Shown here: piece by piece, positions 14,965-23,292 of the stretch | How the letters are laid out: each line of letters begins with the position of its first letter | Numbering within the stretch: the first letter of the stretch is position 1 | Assembly: GCA_016787225.1 (NCBI GenBank) | Contig: JAEUUY010000029.1 | Span: 62,001-126,000 of the forward strand | From: Chitinophagales bacterium | GTDB taxonomy: Bacteria > Bacteroidota > Bacteroidia > Chitinophagales > JADJOU01 | Length of the DNA: 64,000 bases | Direction: 5' to 3' | The notes under the pieces: model-generated | Told to the model about the DNA's origin: nothing | Seen by the model: only the letters and a program-made list of their open reading frames with translations | Databases searched by the model: none | Made by a program: the position numbers and the translations under genes

Positions 14965-16604
14965 TTTTTGGGAGCTCGAAAATAGTCTTCCCAGAGGTCA
15001 GTTTCATTTTCACCGATGTTAATTTCAAAAATCAACTTGGCTGGAGAGGCTTTGACCTGCTCCCATTGACTTGAAAATGAGTTGAGGTCTCTAGATATAT
15101 AGTATTCTAAATCAAACTGTTTTGCCAAGGATTCAAAATTTTGTTTATGGGGGGTAACGAGTGCATGGGTATGGCCTAGATGCTGGCTTTGGTGAATCTG
15201 TTCGAAAATTTTTCCTCCATGATTATTGATTACAATAATTTTGATTCGGTCTATGAAGGACAAAGCAGACAGACTATTAGACTCATAGAGCATGCTGATA
15301 TCCCCAAGTATACAGTAGAAATCGCCATCTATAGAGACGGATCGATACCCAAGTGCACTTGCCAGAACCCCATCGATACCAGATACCCCTCTATTGGCTA
15401 GATGGACTAGTTGGGGTTTGAACTTCCAAGAAGTCCAGTTTCCATAGCGAACTCCAGAAGAATTTCCCCAATAAATAGCAGATTCCCTGTCTATTGTATT
15501 GACTATCTTCTCTATAAGCTTAAACTCGGTATAATCCCTATTTTCGACAAAAAGCACATGATGGTCTAGGGCTATTTTTTCAGCCTCCAGCCAGGCGGCT
15601 TGAAAAAAGGAAGTATTTTCGAAGTCCAAAATATCATTTAAATGCTTATAATCCAAATGAATAGCTTGATATTTGCTCGTCAGATTGTTCCAATTTCGAG
15701 GATACGATGAGAGATCGTAATGTAGTATATTTTGGAAGGACTTTATATAGTTTCTGAACTTTTTGGACAGCATAGTCTCCCCTATAGTTATCAATATATC
15801 AGGCTTTTGTATGCCCTTATCTCTAGTGAGTATCGCATCGATTCGGGTGATGCCTTTTGGGTGATACCAACCAGAATGGTGTTCCGAAATGACCACCCAG
15901 TTTTTATTTTCTACCCCCAGGTCGAGAAGTTTATTGAGGGTTTCATTTGCACAGCTCGAGGAGAGGTATATCATGACATTTTGTCCTTTAGCAAAATGCA
16001 TCTTGGAAGCATTTGTTTTTTTCGATTTTAGACCCTCCGCTTTCCATTTAAATTGATAATCTCCTAAAATATTTTCAATCTTGTCCAAAGGTTCTGAAAA
16101 TGGTAAATTGATGTGCACATTATTTACTTGGCTAGGATTTCCTAAAAAACTATGCAGCACTTGGATTTTCATTTCAAAGGCTTCAAACTCTAGCTTCTCC
16201 TCTATTTCTAATTCTAGACCTACAAAATTGGAGAAGATCCCTCTTTGCAGCATAGTTTGATTTTCTCCCTTATTTATAAAACTCGCGGGTCTATCTGCCG
16301 TAATAGCTATCAAAGGTAGTCTTTGGTAGTATGCTTCTACCATGGCTGGTGCTAAATTTACGGCCGCCGATCCAGAGGTCGTGATAACGAGGGCTGGTTT
16401 TCGCAGTGCTTTTACGATACCTAGTGCGAAAAAACCCGCTATTCGCTCATCGATAATACTGTAAACCTTAAAATGAGGGTCATTCGAAAAATTGACGATG
16501 AGAGGCAAGTTTCTGCTCCCAGGACAAAGGACGATATGCTCAATACCTGCCTGTTTGCAATAGGATTTTATAAAAAGAGCTGATTTTTTATTGGAAACTA
16601 ACAC
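14955..16604 (-). CDS. menD: 2-succinyl-5-enolpyruvyl-6-hydroxy-3-cyclohexene-1-carboxylate synthase
   Basis: A 549-residue thiamine-diphosphate enzyme of menaquinone synthesis, joining isochorismate and 2-oxoglutarate-derived succinyl semialdehyde. Typical MenD features: CPGSRNLPL near residue 27, the cofactor glutamate in IDERIAGFFALG, the PP-domain ITTSGSAAVNLAPAMVEAYYQRLPLIAITADRPA, NRGVSGIDG and GDISMLYESN in the TPP/Mg region, and IVINNHGGKIFEQ. Length matches the family. No other men genes are nearby. A -7-like TAACTTTG lies upstream. Confidence 0.94.
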   Translation of the reverse strand: MLVSNKKSALFIKSYCKQAGIEHIVLCPGSRNLPLIVNFSNDPHFKVYSIIDERIAGFFALGIVKALRKPALVITTSGSAAVNLAPAMVEAYYQRLPLIAITADRPASFINKGENQTMLQRGIFSNFVGLELEIEEKLEFEAFEMKIQVLHSFLGNPSQVNNVHINLPFSEPLDKIENILGDYQFKWKAEGLKSKKTNASKMHFAKGQNVMIYLSSSCANETLNKLLDLGVENKNWVVISEHHSGWYHPKGITRIDAILTRDKGIQKPDILITIGETMLSKKFRNYIKSFQNILHYDLSSYPRNWNNLTSKYQAIHLDYKHLNDILDFENTSFFQAAWLEAEKIALDHHVLFVENRDYTEFKLIEKIVNTIDRESAIYWGNSSGVRYGNWTSWKFKPQLVHLANRGVSGIDGVLASALGYRSVSIDGDFYCILGDISMLYESNSLSALSFIDRIKIIVINNHGGKIFEQIHQSQHLGHTHALVTPHKQNFESLAKQFDLEYYISRDLNSFSSQWEQVKASPAKLIFEINIGENETDLWEDYFRAPKNQE

Positions 16605-16625
16605 CTATATAATTCAGTAAAAGCA

Positions 16626-16633
16626 CAAAGTTA
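16626..16633 (-). promoter_or_regulatory. Possible -7 box for menD
   Basis: TAACTTTG on the minus strand, 21 bases before the menD start at 16604. No clear -33 TTG. Confidence 0.35.
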
Positions 16634-16712
16634 TCATCTATCGATTAAATCTTTGGCTAAGGATTTAAACACTCAGCTATGAAATGTATACTAAAGTGAT
16701 ATACTAAATAGC

Positions 16713-17711
16713 CTAATGCAGTATTTGCAATATTTTAGCGTAGATGTCTTCTACGTTAATACTATCGATGGCTCGCTCATAATCTTGGGGGATATTTTGG
16801 CCAAAGACAGAAACGGGAAGCTGAGGATAGATTCTTTCATCAGGAAAAAGAGAATTTGTAAGTGGCTGAGAATAGGTCCCAAAGCCTAGCTTGGGGTGAG
16901 TAGTCCCCCAAATGGTAAGAACAGGGATTCCATAATTCGCAGCCAGATGTCCATTGCCGCTATCCATAGAAACCATAAGGTCGAGACTGGATATCAGTTT
17001 GAGCTCTTCAGTCAAGTTCATGGTATCAATGTTTATCTTCACATTAGGACTACTTGCTGCTAGATCCTTAGCTATATTTGCTTCCCGGTCTCCCTTGCCG
17101 AAAATCGTAATTTCAAAATCGAGATGATTGGCTAATTTTTCAATAACTAGCTTCGTATTGATAAAGGAATATTCCTTACTCGCATGTTTGGCAAATGGAG
17201 AAATTCCGATTCTTTTTTTATGGTCTTTTATCTCTGTTTTATTTAAAAAAATTGATTGGAGTTCGAAGGGAAAACCTGCATTTTGGAATACATCGACATA
17301 GCGCTGAAAGGTGGTTTTTAGCACCTTGGATTTATCCCCATTCATAGCGATAAGTGCTTTTTTTTCTGCTCTTCCTTTGTCTATAATCGATACTTTACTA
17401 CCAAATAGTCGACAAAAATTGCGTAAAACCTTAGTTCGAAGGACATCGTGAAGGTCTAGCAAGAATTTAGGTTTTGAAAAGGATAGTTGTATAGCAAAAT
17501 GAATTAATTTTCCCAAACTCAACTTTGATTGGCCGCTATCTATAGCATGAATACTGACAAAATAGAGGTCGGCAAAGATAGGGGCAAATCGCTCTCGTGT
17601 GATAAGGCGAATTTTGAGATCTGGATATGCCTGGTGAAAAGAAAGAAAAACAGGAACGAGCATGGCGACATCTCCTAATGAAGACAATCTGATGACGACG
17701 ATTTCCTTCAT
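16713..17711 (-). CDS. Glycosyltransferase family 9 (heptosyltransferase-like)
   Basis: The 332-residue protein begins EIVVIRLSSLGDVAMLVPVFLSF, the GT9 signature in which the Ser/Asp loop contacts the acceptor, and has GISPFAKHASKEYSF mid-protein and VSMDSGNGHLAANYGIPVLTIWGTTHPKLGF as the ADP-heptose/sugar-binding block. It should add a sugar to the lipopolysaccharide core in the cytoplasm at the inner membrane. It overlaps the upstream DUF4254 gene by four bases, a pairing usual in Bacteroidetes. Confidence 0.9.
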   Translation of the reverse strand: MKEIVVIRLSSLGDVAMLVPVFLSFHQAYPDLKIRLITRERFAPIFADLYFVSIHAIDSGQSKLSLGKLIHFAIQLSFSKPKFLLDLHDVLRTKVLRNFCRLFGSKVSIIDKGRAEKKALIAMNGDKSKVLKTTFQRYVDVFQNAGFPFELQSIFLNKTEIKDHKKRIGISPFAKHASKEYSFINTKLVIEKLANHLDFEITIFGKGDREANIAKDLAASSPNVKINIDTMNLTEELKLISSLDLMVSMDSGNGHLAANYGIPVLTIWGTTHPKLGFGTYSQPLTNSLFPDERIYPQLPVSVFGQNIPQDYERAIDSINVEDIYAKILQILH

Positions 17712-18313
17712 AATTTAGAGGCTCTAAGAATAGGATTGAGGTCGCTATCATTATACATTTTGACCTGACGATAAACCTTGAATTGTGTTCTACCCTGCTC
17801 TATCTCTTCTAATAAAACAGAAATGGCTTGTATGAGATCTAGTTTTTGAGTTTGAAGAAGCTCTAGTTTTTGCTGATAAGCATGAAACTGCTCTGTAGTC
17901 AAATCAGTTCGCTCTACCTCCAGCTGCATATGATATATCTTCAATGCAAGAATAGATAATCGATCGATAGCCCAGGCAGGACTCTCTGTATTCAATCTGG
18001 CCTGGTCTAAAACCTGAACATCTTTATATATATTTAGGAAATAATCATCGAGGCGTTCGACAAGATTGGTTCTTGTCTGATTGAGTTCATCTATTTTATT
18101 TTTAAAAAAGCGCACCTTCTCTGCTTCTATAGCTGGGTTTCTCACCTCATCTTCACAATGCCACTGGACAGTATCTATCCAGCATTTAAAATACAGAAGG
18201 TGTTCTATACTTGAATCTTGAAAAGGATTAGGACAAGGCGTATCTAGTTTATCTTTTATATGATAATCTGCAATGGCTTTTTGAAAAATTTCGAATATGT
18301 GAATCAAATTCAT
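17708..18313 (-). CDS. DUF4254 protein, LPS-associated
   Basis: A 201-residue all-helical cytoplasmic protein. The segment HCEDEVRNPAIEAEKV followed by KIDELNQTRTNLVERLDD, and SPAWAIDRLSILALKIYHM, fit DUF4254. Its molecular function is unknown, but coupling (four-base overlap) to a heptosyltransferase-like gene points to lipopolysaccharide assembly. A TATCTTTG box ends only four bases before the ATG (18318-18325), so the transcript may be leaderless. Confidence 0.82.
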   Translation of the reverse strand: MNLIHIFEIFQKAIADYHIKDKLDTPCPNPFQDSSIEHLLYFKCWIDTVQWHCEDEVRNPAIEAEKVRFFKNKIDELNQTRTNLVERLDDYFLNIYKDVQVLDQARLNTESPAWAIDRLSILALKIYHMQLEVERTDLTTEQFHAYQQKLELLQTQKLDLIQAISVLLEEIEQGRTQFKVYRQVKMYNDSDLNPILRASKL

Positions 18314-18317
18314 GCTG

Positions 18318-18325
18318 CAAAGATA
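18318..18325 (-). promoter_or_regulatory. Possible -7 box immediately before DUF4254 start
   Basis: TATCTTTG on the minus strand ends four bases before the ATG. If used, transcription would begin at or near the start codon. No -33 TTG seen. Confidence 0.33.
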
Positions 18326-18434
18326 TAGAGTTTCTTTTGAGATAATCTTTAATAGAAGTTATTGTAAATAAATAATATTATGTTAATAATAAGCGAGCAA
18401 TTTATATAAATGTTTATTAAAATAGAATTAAGTA

Positions 18435-18442
18435 TTAAATTT
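18435..18442 (+). promoter_or_regulatory. Possible -7 box for DUF1761 gene
   Basis: TAAATTTG, 25 bases before the ATG at 18468. It overlaps an upstream in-frame TTG at 18441, which argues for the ATG as the real start. Confidence 0.35.
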
Positions 18443-18467
18443 GTATTTCACCAAAAAAATAATAAAT

Positions 18468-18956
18468 ATGAATTATGCAATCTTATTCGGCGCTGCCCTC
18501 GTTCCACTCATAGTAGGTTCTATTTGGTACAATCCTAAAGTATTCGGGAATGCTTGGATGCAAGCAAATGGGTTTACCGAAGAATCTATTCAAAACAATC
18601 CAAGGCCCATGTGGCAAGTATTTTTATTTACCTATATTTTTTCCTTACTAGCTACAGGAATTTATTGGCAACTATGTGTACATCAAATGGGTGCATTGGG
18701 TATGATAGGTGGTCCAGATCAAATTTCAAATGCCCTACCAAGTTATCAAGCCTTTATGAATGACTATGGTACAGCATTTAGAAGCTTCGGACATGGAGCG
18801 TTGCATGGCGGCATGGCAGCATTTATTATGGGTTTATTTATGGTTGGCGTTGGAGCAATGTTTGAAATGCGCAGTTGGAAGTATATCTTTATTCATGTAG
18901 GCTACCTAACCGTTTGTGGTGTTCTGATGGGTGGCTTGATTTGTCAGTTTATATAA
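18468..18956 (+). CDS. DUF1761 membrane protein
   Basis: From the ATG at 18468 the protein is 162 residues with four predicted membrane segments. The start NYAILFGAALVPLIVGSIWYNPKVFGNAWMQ is characteristic of DUF1761, including the W-Y-x-P-K-x-F-G-x-x-W core. An in-frame TTG at 18441 would add nine non-conserved residues. Function is not known. It is a single gene with its own -7-like box and a strong terminator after it. Confidence 0.85.
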   Translation: MNYAILFGAALVPLIVGSIWYNPKVFGNAWMQANGFTEESIQNNPRPMWQVFLFTYIFSLLATGIYWQLCVHQMGALGMIGGPDQISNALPSYQAFMNDYGTAFRSFGHGALHGGMAAFIMGLFMVGVGAMFEMRSWKYIFIHVGYLTVCGVLMGGLICQFI

Positions 18957-18984
18957 ATTGAAATCAATTGTTAAAAAATAGATG

Positions 18985-19014
18985 CTGAGTTTCCTAGGAG
19001 ACTCAGTTTTTTTT
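18985..19014 (+). terminator. Rho-independent terminator after DUF1761 gene
   Basis: Arms CTGAGTTTCC and GGAGACTCAG form a stem of up to ten pairs (one G-T) at 18985-19006, followed by eight T (19007-19014). An A-run on the left (18973-18978) might let it also serve the converging DUF5686 gene. Confidence 0.8.
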
Positions 19015-19019
19015 ATTTT

Positions 19020-21344
19020 TTACAGTGAAATTAATAATCTTGAAGCGAAGTTATCCCCAAAATTGCCCGTGTTATATGCACCGAAGCGATAATAAAAACC
19101 TAAACCTATTGGTAGCTTACCTATAATATTATTCCATTCAAGACCTGTTTCCTGGTATAGTTTATTCGGAGCTAATAGGCTTATGGAATGATCTCCTGGC
19201 ATAGAGAGCTCCCCAATTAGGGCTTTATATATAAGTGAGAAATTTAGACTTCGACTAGAATTAATCATCAACTTGGGCAGATTATGCTTAATAAACAAGC
19301 TGACACTGCGGTCGGAATAGAAGGTAGCAGGCTCCATAGTTTCAAAATAGCGATACGAACCCAAATCAAAAGTCGAAGCAAGATTTGTATTGCGAGCTGC
19401 ACTCCCTCTACCTTCAAAAAGGGATATAATAGGACTATTTCCTTGAATATAGTTGAGATGTCCCAATATGTTGGTCTTACCTAAAGGTGAATGGATAGCG
19501 GTTATACCTTCTAGTTGAAAGACATGATATGGTTCTATCAAAGACTGAATGGGTTGGCGATAAGTATAATCCATTGTAAGTTGTGTCGGCTTCTCCTCGG
19601 TTTTAAATTTACCTTCCGGTGTGACAATAAATTTCGTTTTCGGATAGTATTTTAATGCTAATCTGGTATTGATAAAGTTGGTACTAGGCATATTCACTCC
19701 CTGAAAGGCATAAGGAAACAGAACCGACACATTTTCGTATTGTACGGAAACTCTTTGCTCTAGATACTTATGTAAATCGGATTGATAGGTTATTTTGGCA
19801 TTGTGCGATTGATAAAAATTTTCAAAGAACCATAAGTTCATATGATAATCTGCATAATCCAGCTTAGTCCCAAGACTCTGAAAATCCCTGCCGGCAGCAA
19901 ACACATCGTTTTCATAGATGAGAGAAAATTTTGACTGATTTTGATAATTGAGTAGGTAATGGCTACCTATTCGATATTTGAATCGCTGATCTCCGAAGCC
20001 ATAACCCAGTCTGGTACTAAAGGATAGCCGAGGGTGAAAACTATGATTGGTCTCCTCTGCTATGTTTAGACGAAGACCTTCATATCTATTATATCGTACG
20101 ATATCTAGCACATCCAGATTGAATTTTCCTAGTTTGAGGTCGCCATTTCTCAATGCTAAGAGCAATCGTAACTTTCCTTCGAGATTGTTTTTCCTGACAA
20201 TAGTATCCAAAGCGATAAAAGTATTTTTCTCTCTAGCATCTAGACTATCGCCACCTCTTAGTTGGACCAACATTTCTGACGATTTTTTATCATTTAGACT
20301 GGGAGATATCTCCACATCATAGCCTTTGAAATCAGCCTTGGTAAATGATTTTGGAACCTCCAACTGCTGAACAGTCAGCTTGTATATCAAATTAGTGCTG
20401 AAATTATCTACCTGAATCATTGAATTGGTCGTATTGACGAACATATCTTTCGAAAAGATTTTGCCTTCAACCATTTGATTATTTAGTTCAAAAAAACCTT
20501 GTTTGGTAGTGCCTTTATAGGCCATGCACCCATAGGTTTCGGCATCAATTCTTACATAGCCATGTCTGCTCCTTTTGTTTCTGGTGCGCCGGTATGGATA
20601 GAAAGCCACTTGATAAGTCTTTCTTCCATCGATAAGCATGCTATCTTCCAGTCTGAAATAATAGTCTTTATAAGCATCTGTGCGAAACATTCTGGGAAGA
20701 AAGTTGACCTCATCCAGTGATATAGCCAATAACTCATAGATAGGCATTTTGAAACCGCTCATATTGGAGTTTAGCAAGATTTTTTTTGTCCCGTAGTTTT
20801 TATCATGCTTGAAAACAGTGATGCGTTCCCAAACGAACAATTTGTTTTGCTTCATATAATCCGAAGCTTCTTTTAATTCCAACGTATCCCCTTTCTCAGA
20901 TTTTGACTTCGCCGTATCTTCTTTAGCATCGGCTATAAACTTGCTATAAGTATAAAATTGGTAAGATGGTAGTCTATCGGGATGGTTTTCTTTTGCTTTA
21001 TCTATCATGTTTCGTATCAAACTATTGGCAAACTCGTCGACCCATGGTTTTACAACTACTTCCCTTAATTTATTATCTTTCTTGTATAGGTAAACAATTT
21101 GATTGGTGCCTCCCAGCACTACTTCGGTGGAGTCATAACCCATGGCATAAACGAGTACAACTCTATATTCCAAATCGATTAAAACCTTGCCTTCTGTATT
21201 GGATTTGGCTATCGGTTTTTTCTTATGTGCAATAGTAGCAGCTATGATGGATTGTTTAGTATCGAAATCCTTTATATGCAATTCTACTTTTTGGGCATAG
21301 TTCAAAATGGGGAGCAGCGCTACTAATAAAAGTAAAAATCGCAT
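19020..21344 (-). CDS. DUF5686 outer-membrane protein with carboxypeptidase-regulatory domain
   Basis: The protein has 774 residues. A signal peptide (1-17, ending NYAQ) is followed by a CarboxypepD_reg-like beta-sandwich (about 18-90), then the DUF5686 region starting LREVVVKPWVDEFANSLIRNMIDKAKENHP, and a long C-terminal stretch of amphipathic beta-strands ending in an aromatic-rich strand (NFASRLLISL), consistent with an outer-membrane barrel. Such proteins are widespread in Bacteroidetes and of unknown function. The gene is monocistronic and convergent with DUF1761. Confidence 0.85.
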   Translation of the reverse strand: MRFLLLLVALLPILNYAQKVELHIKDFDTKQSIIAATIAHKKKPIAKSNTEGKVLIDLEYRVVLVYAMGYDSTEVVLGGTNQIVYLYKKDNKLREVVVKPWVDEFANSLIRNMIDKAKENHPDRLPSYQFYTYSKFIADAKEDTAKSKSEKGDTLELKEASDYMKQNKLFVWERITVFKHDKNYGTKKILLNSNMSGFKMPIYELLAISLDEVNFLPRMFRTDAYKDYYFRLEDSMLIDGRKTYQVAFYPYRRTRNKRSRHGYVRIDAETYGCMAYKGTTKQGFFELNNQMVEGKIFSKDMFVNTTNSMIQVDNFSTNLIYKLTVQQLEVPKSFTKADFKGYDVEISPSLNDKKSSEMLVQLRGGDSLDAREKNTFIALDTIVRKNNLEGKLRLLLALRNGDLKLGKFNLDVLDIVRYNRYEGLRLNIAEETNHSFHPRLSFSTRLGYGFGDQRFKYRIGSHYLLNYQNQSKFSLIYENDVFAAGRDFQSLGTKLDYADYHMNLWFFENFYQSHNAKITYQSDLHKYLEQRVSVQYENVSVLFPYAFQGVNMPSTNFINTRLALKYYPKTKFIVTPEGKFKTEEKPTQLTMDYTYRQPIQSLIEPYHVFQLEGITAIHSPLGKTNILGHLNYIQGNSPIISLFEGRGSAARNTNLASTFDLGSYRYFETMEPATFYSDRSVSLFIKHNLPKLMINSSRSLNFSLIYKALIGELSMPGDHSISLLAPNKLYQETGLEWNNIIGKLPIGLGFYYRFGAYNTGNFGDNFASRLLISL

Positions 21345-21413
21345 AAGAGGAGTTAGATTTGAAAGTTCAAAACTTAAAAATAGTACTTAATTGATAAAAT
21401 AAATTGGAAATAG

Positions 21414-21487
21414 TAGCGAGTGGGGGACTTGAACCCCCGACCTCCGGGTTATGAATCCGACGCTCTAACCAGCTGAGCTAACTCGCC
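21414..21487 (-). tRNA. tRNA with CAT anticodon (Met or Ile2)
   Basis: On the minus strand a full cloverleaf is visible: acceptor GGCGAGT/ACTCGCT (first pair G-U), D-arm GCTC/GAGC, anticodon loop TTCATAA with CAT at 21451-21453, T-arm GGGGG-TTCAAGT-CCCCC and discriminator A at 21414. CCA is not encoded. The anticodon stem has a U-G pair and an A31/C39 mismatch next to the loop. CAT could be elongator Met or a lysidine-modified Ile2; the first-pair G-U argues against initiator (which has an unpaired C1), but does not separate the other two. Confidence 0.9.
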
Positions 21488-21642
21488 TTTTATTTTTTAA
21501 GTGTTTTTTCACTCTTTTTTTTTCACTCTATTTTTTCTCACTCGAACCACCGTCCGCCTCTGGCGGATATGAATCCGACGCTCTAACCAGCTGAGCTAAC
21601 TCGCCATTTATTTTTTAAGTGTTTTTTCACTCTATTTTTTTT
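21488..21642. repeat. Spacer repeats of the tRNA array
   Basis: The spacers 21488-21536 and 21606-21642 share TTTATTTTTTAAGTGTTTTTTCACTC and a TTTTTTCACT motif repeated one to three times. Together with the tRNA parts this gives tandem units of 118 and 104 bases. Confidence 0.7.
21537..21605 (-). pseudogene. Degenerate tRNA(CAT) copy 2
   Basis: The first ~38 bases on the minus strand are identical to the intact tRNA (acceptor 5' strand, D-arm, start of anticodon arm). After TTCAT it changes to ATCCGCC-AGA-GGCGGA, a perfect hairpin, then GGTGGTTCGAGT without the 3' halves of the T-stem or acceptor stem. It cannot form a tRNA and looks like a chimeric partial duplication. It lies upstream of the intact gene in the transcription direction. 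Confidence 0.75.
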
Positions 21643-21709
21643 CACTCGAACCACCGTCAGCCTATGGCGGATATGAATCCGACGCTCTAATCAGCTGAGC
21701 TAACTCGCC
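21643..21709 (-). pseudogene. Degenerate tRNA(CAT) copy 3
   Basis: Same layout as copy 2: intact tRNA 5' half with one change in the D-loop, then a variant hairpin region (CCGCCATAGGCTGACGG) and GGTGGTTCGAGT without 3' stem halves. The period to copy 2 is 104 bases, including a shared A/T-rich spacer with AGTG-AAAAAA-CACT. Confidence 0.75.
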
Positions 21710-21801
21710 AAAAGGAGTGCAAAACTAAGATTTTTTTATAATTTGGAAGATATTTTTTCCAATAAAAATAAGAAGGGAAAACAATGGTTTTCTCAGTTTC
21801 A

Positions 21802-23169
21802 TCAATTACCATTTAATTTGACTATGCTATTTAAATCCAGTATATGGTCAAGTCGCAATAGGCTCTCATTCTCTTTGATATCATTAGATGTAAGGAATCG
21901 AGTTTGAAGAATAATGGTAGTTGTCTTATCTTTTAATGCCTCTTTAACTTTCTGACAAAGTAGCATTTCTTTTGGGAATACTAATTTTAAAGGATTAGAT
22001 TTAGACCAAACGAGATCTTCTTTAAAGGTTGAATCTGGACTGTGAACCCATACTTTTCTAGCATATGAGTCATTAAGCAACAAATCTTCTTGTTTCGAAA
22101 GCTTCATTTCTTCGCGCACTTCTTTTCCATCAATAGTTCGTGAAGCGACTAACACACTTCGAATTTCCAGATTTCTAAATCCCAAATTTTTAATAATTCC
22201 CTGAATATTTAGAGTCAATGTACTATCTTTATTGATAACTGGATAAGATGTGACTTCAGTGACTTCAATTTTCCGTACATTTTTCACTATTGGGATATTC
22301 AATCCCGTTGTATCTATTAGTTTAACATAATAAGCTGTCGCAAAACCAGTGACAAGTTCAAAATATTTGCTAAGCTCAGAAAAAGATATGGTGCCAATGC
22401 CGCCATTACCCCATCCTTTGCCCCAGCTATTTCTGATGTAAAACAACGATTTTTCCTCATTATACCCGCAAATTATGGCGAAGTGTAAATCCGTTCTATC
22501 GTAAAAGGCATCTAATTTTTTCTTATTTTTACTCGCCAATTTAAACTCGTCTATATACGTTGAGGTTAATTCTAGCTTGGCTGAATCATATTTTGCATAA
22601 TAGCCAGATAAGGGAAATGAAAAGATAAATGGGTAATTATGGTCAAGTAATTTTTTAACTTTCGCAATATTTGTAGGATGTTGCACTCTAATTGATAAAT
22701 TAGGCATTAAGAGTCTTGTCTGAACTTCAATAGATGGTCCTTTGTGAGAATAACATACTGTAGGAGAAGAGCTATCCCCAATATTATATTTATCACATGG
22801 ATAGCCTTTTCTAAAATAACTGGGCTGATAAGGCCAATCTTGCTCAAGTAAAACGCCAACATCCTTTACTTTTTCAAGACATTCGTGTAAATCAGTACAC
22901 TCTGTTTTTTTATCAGAATATCTTAAACTCAAATAATTCAGGTACTGTTCGGATAAATTGAGTTCTATTCAATATTTCTTCTTAATAGCATACTCTACCA
23001 ATCCAATTGTGGCAAAAGAAGCACATGTTGCACGGTCACCCTGATTTTTCACTTCAGTCATTTCGTGACCCCAGTTAACAATTTTAGGTAAATCCTTTTT
23101 CTGTTGACTATACGAAGCAAGATTAAAACTTAAAATAATAAGGTAACTAAGGTGAAATCTAATAGACAT
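21802..23169 (-). pseudogene. Papain-family (C1) cysteine protease interrupted by in-frame TGA
   Basis: From the ATG at 23167-23169 a signal peptide (SIRFHLSYLIILSFNLASYS) is followed by the C1 active-site segment EVKNQGDRATCASFA, a TGA at 22969-22971, and then, in the same frame, IELNLSEQYLNYLSLRYSDKK, where LSEQ is the conserved papain helix after the catalytic Cys. Downstream lie the His region DLHFAIICGYN, the Asn/Trp motif RNSWGKGWGNGG, and a C-terminal beta domain of ~160 residues. Everything except the one stop codon is intact, so this is a recent nonsense mutation, a sequencing error or, less likely, readthrough. TGA is a normal stop elsewhere in the window. Expected product: secreted peptidase of about 455 residues. 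Confidence 0.8.
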
Positions 23170-23238
23170 AATTTGCATAAGTTTAATAAATTTTATAAAC
23201 AAAATGTAATAATAGGATATTATTTGTAATTCCTAACT

Positions 23239-23266
23239 AAAAACGGCTACCCGATTGGATAGCCGT
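23239..23266 (-). terminator. Terminator after the 1309-aa gene
   Basis: Arms ACGGCTA (23243-23249) and TAGCCGT (23260-23266) form a seven-pair stem with a ten-base loop, followed on the minus strand by TTTTT. It lies 27 bases after the stop of the gene ending at 23293. Confidence 0.7.
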
Positions 23267-23292
23267 CTAAATAGCAAATCAATAATTTTTTT

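Noticed and set aside
21740-21765. Weak hairpin TTGGAA/TTCCAA as a terminator for the protease gene
   Set aside because: Only six AT-rich pairs and a T-tract ten bases away; not strong enough to annotate.
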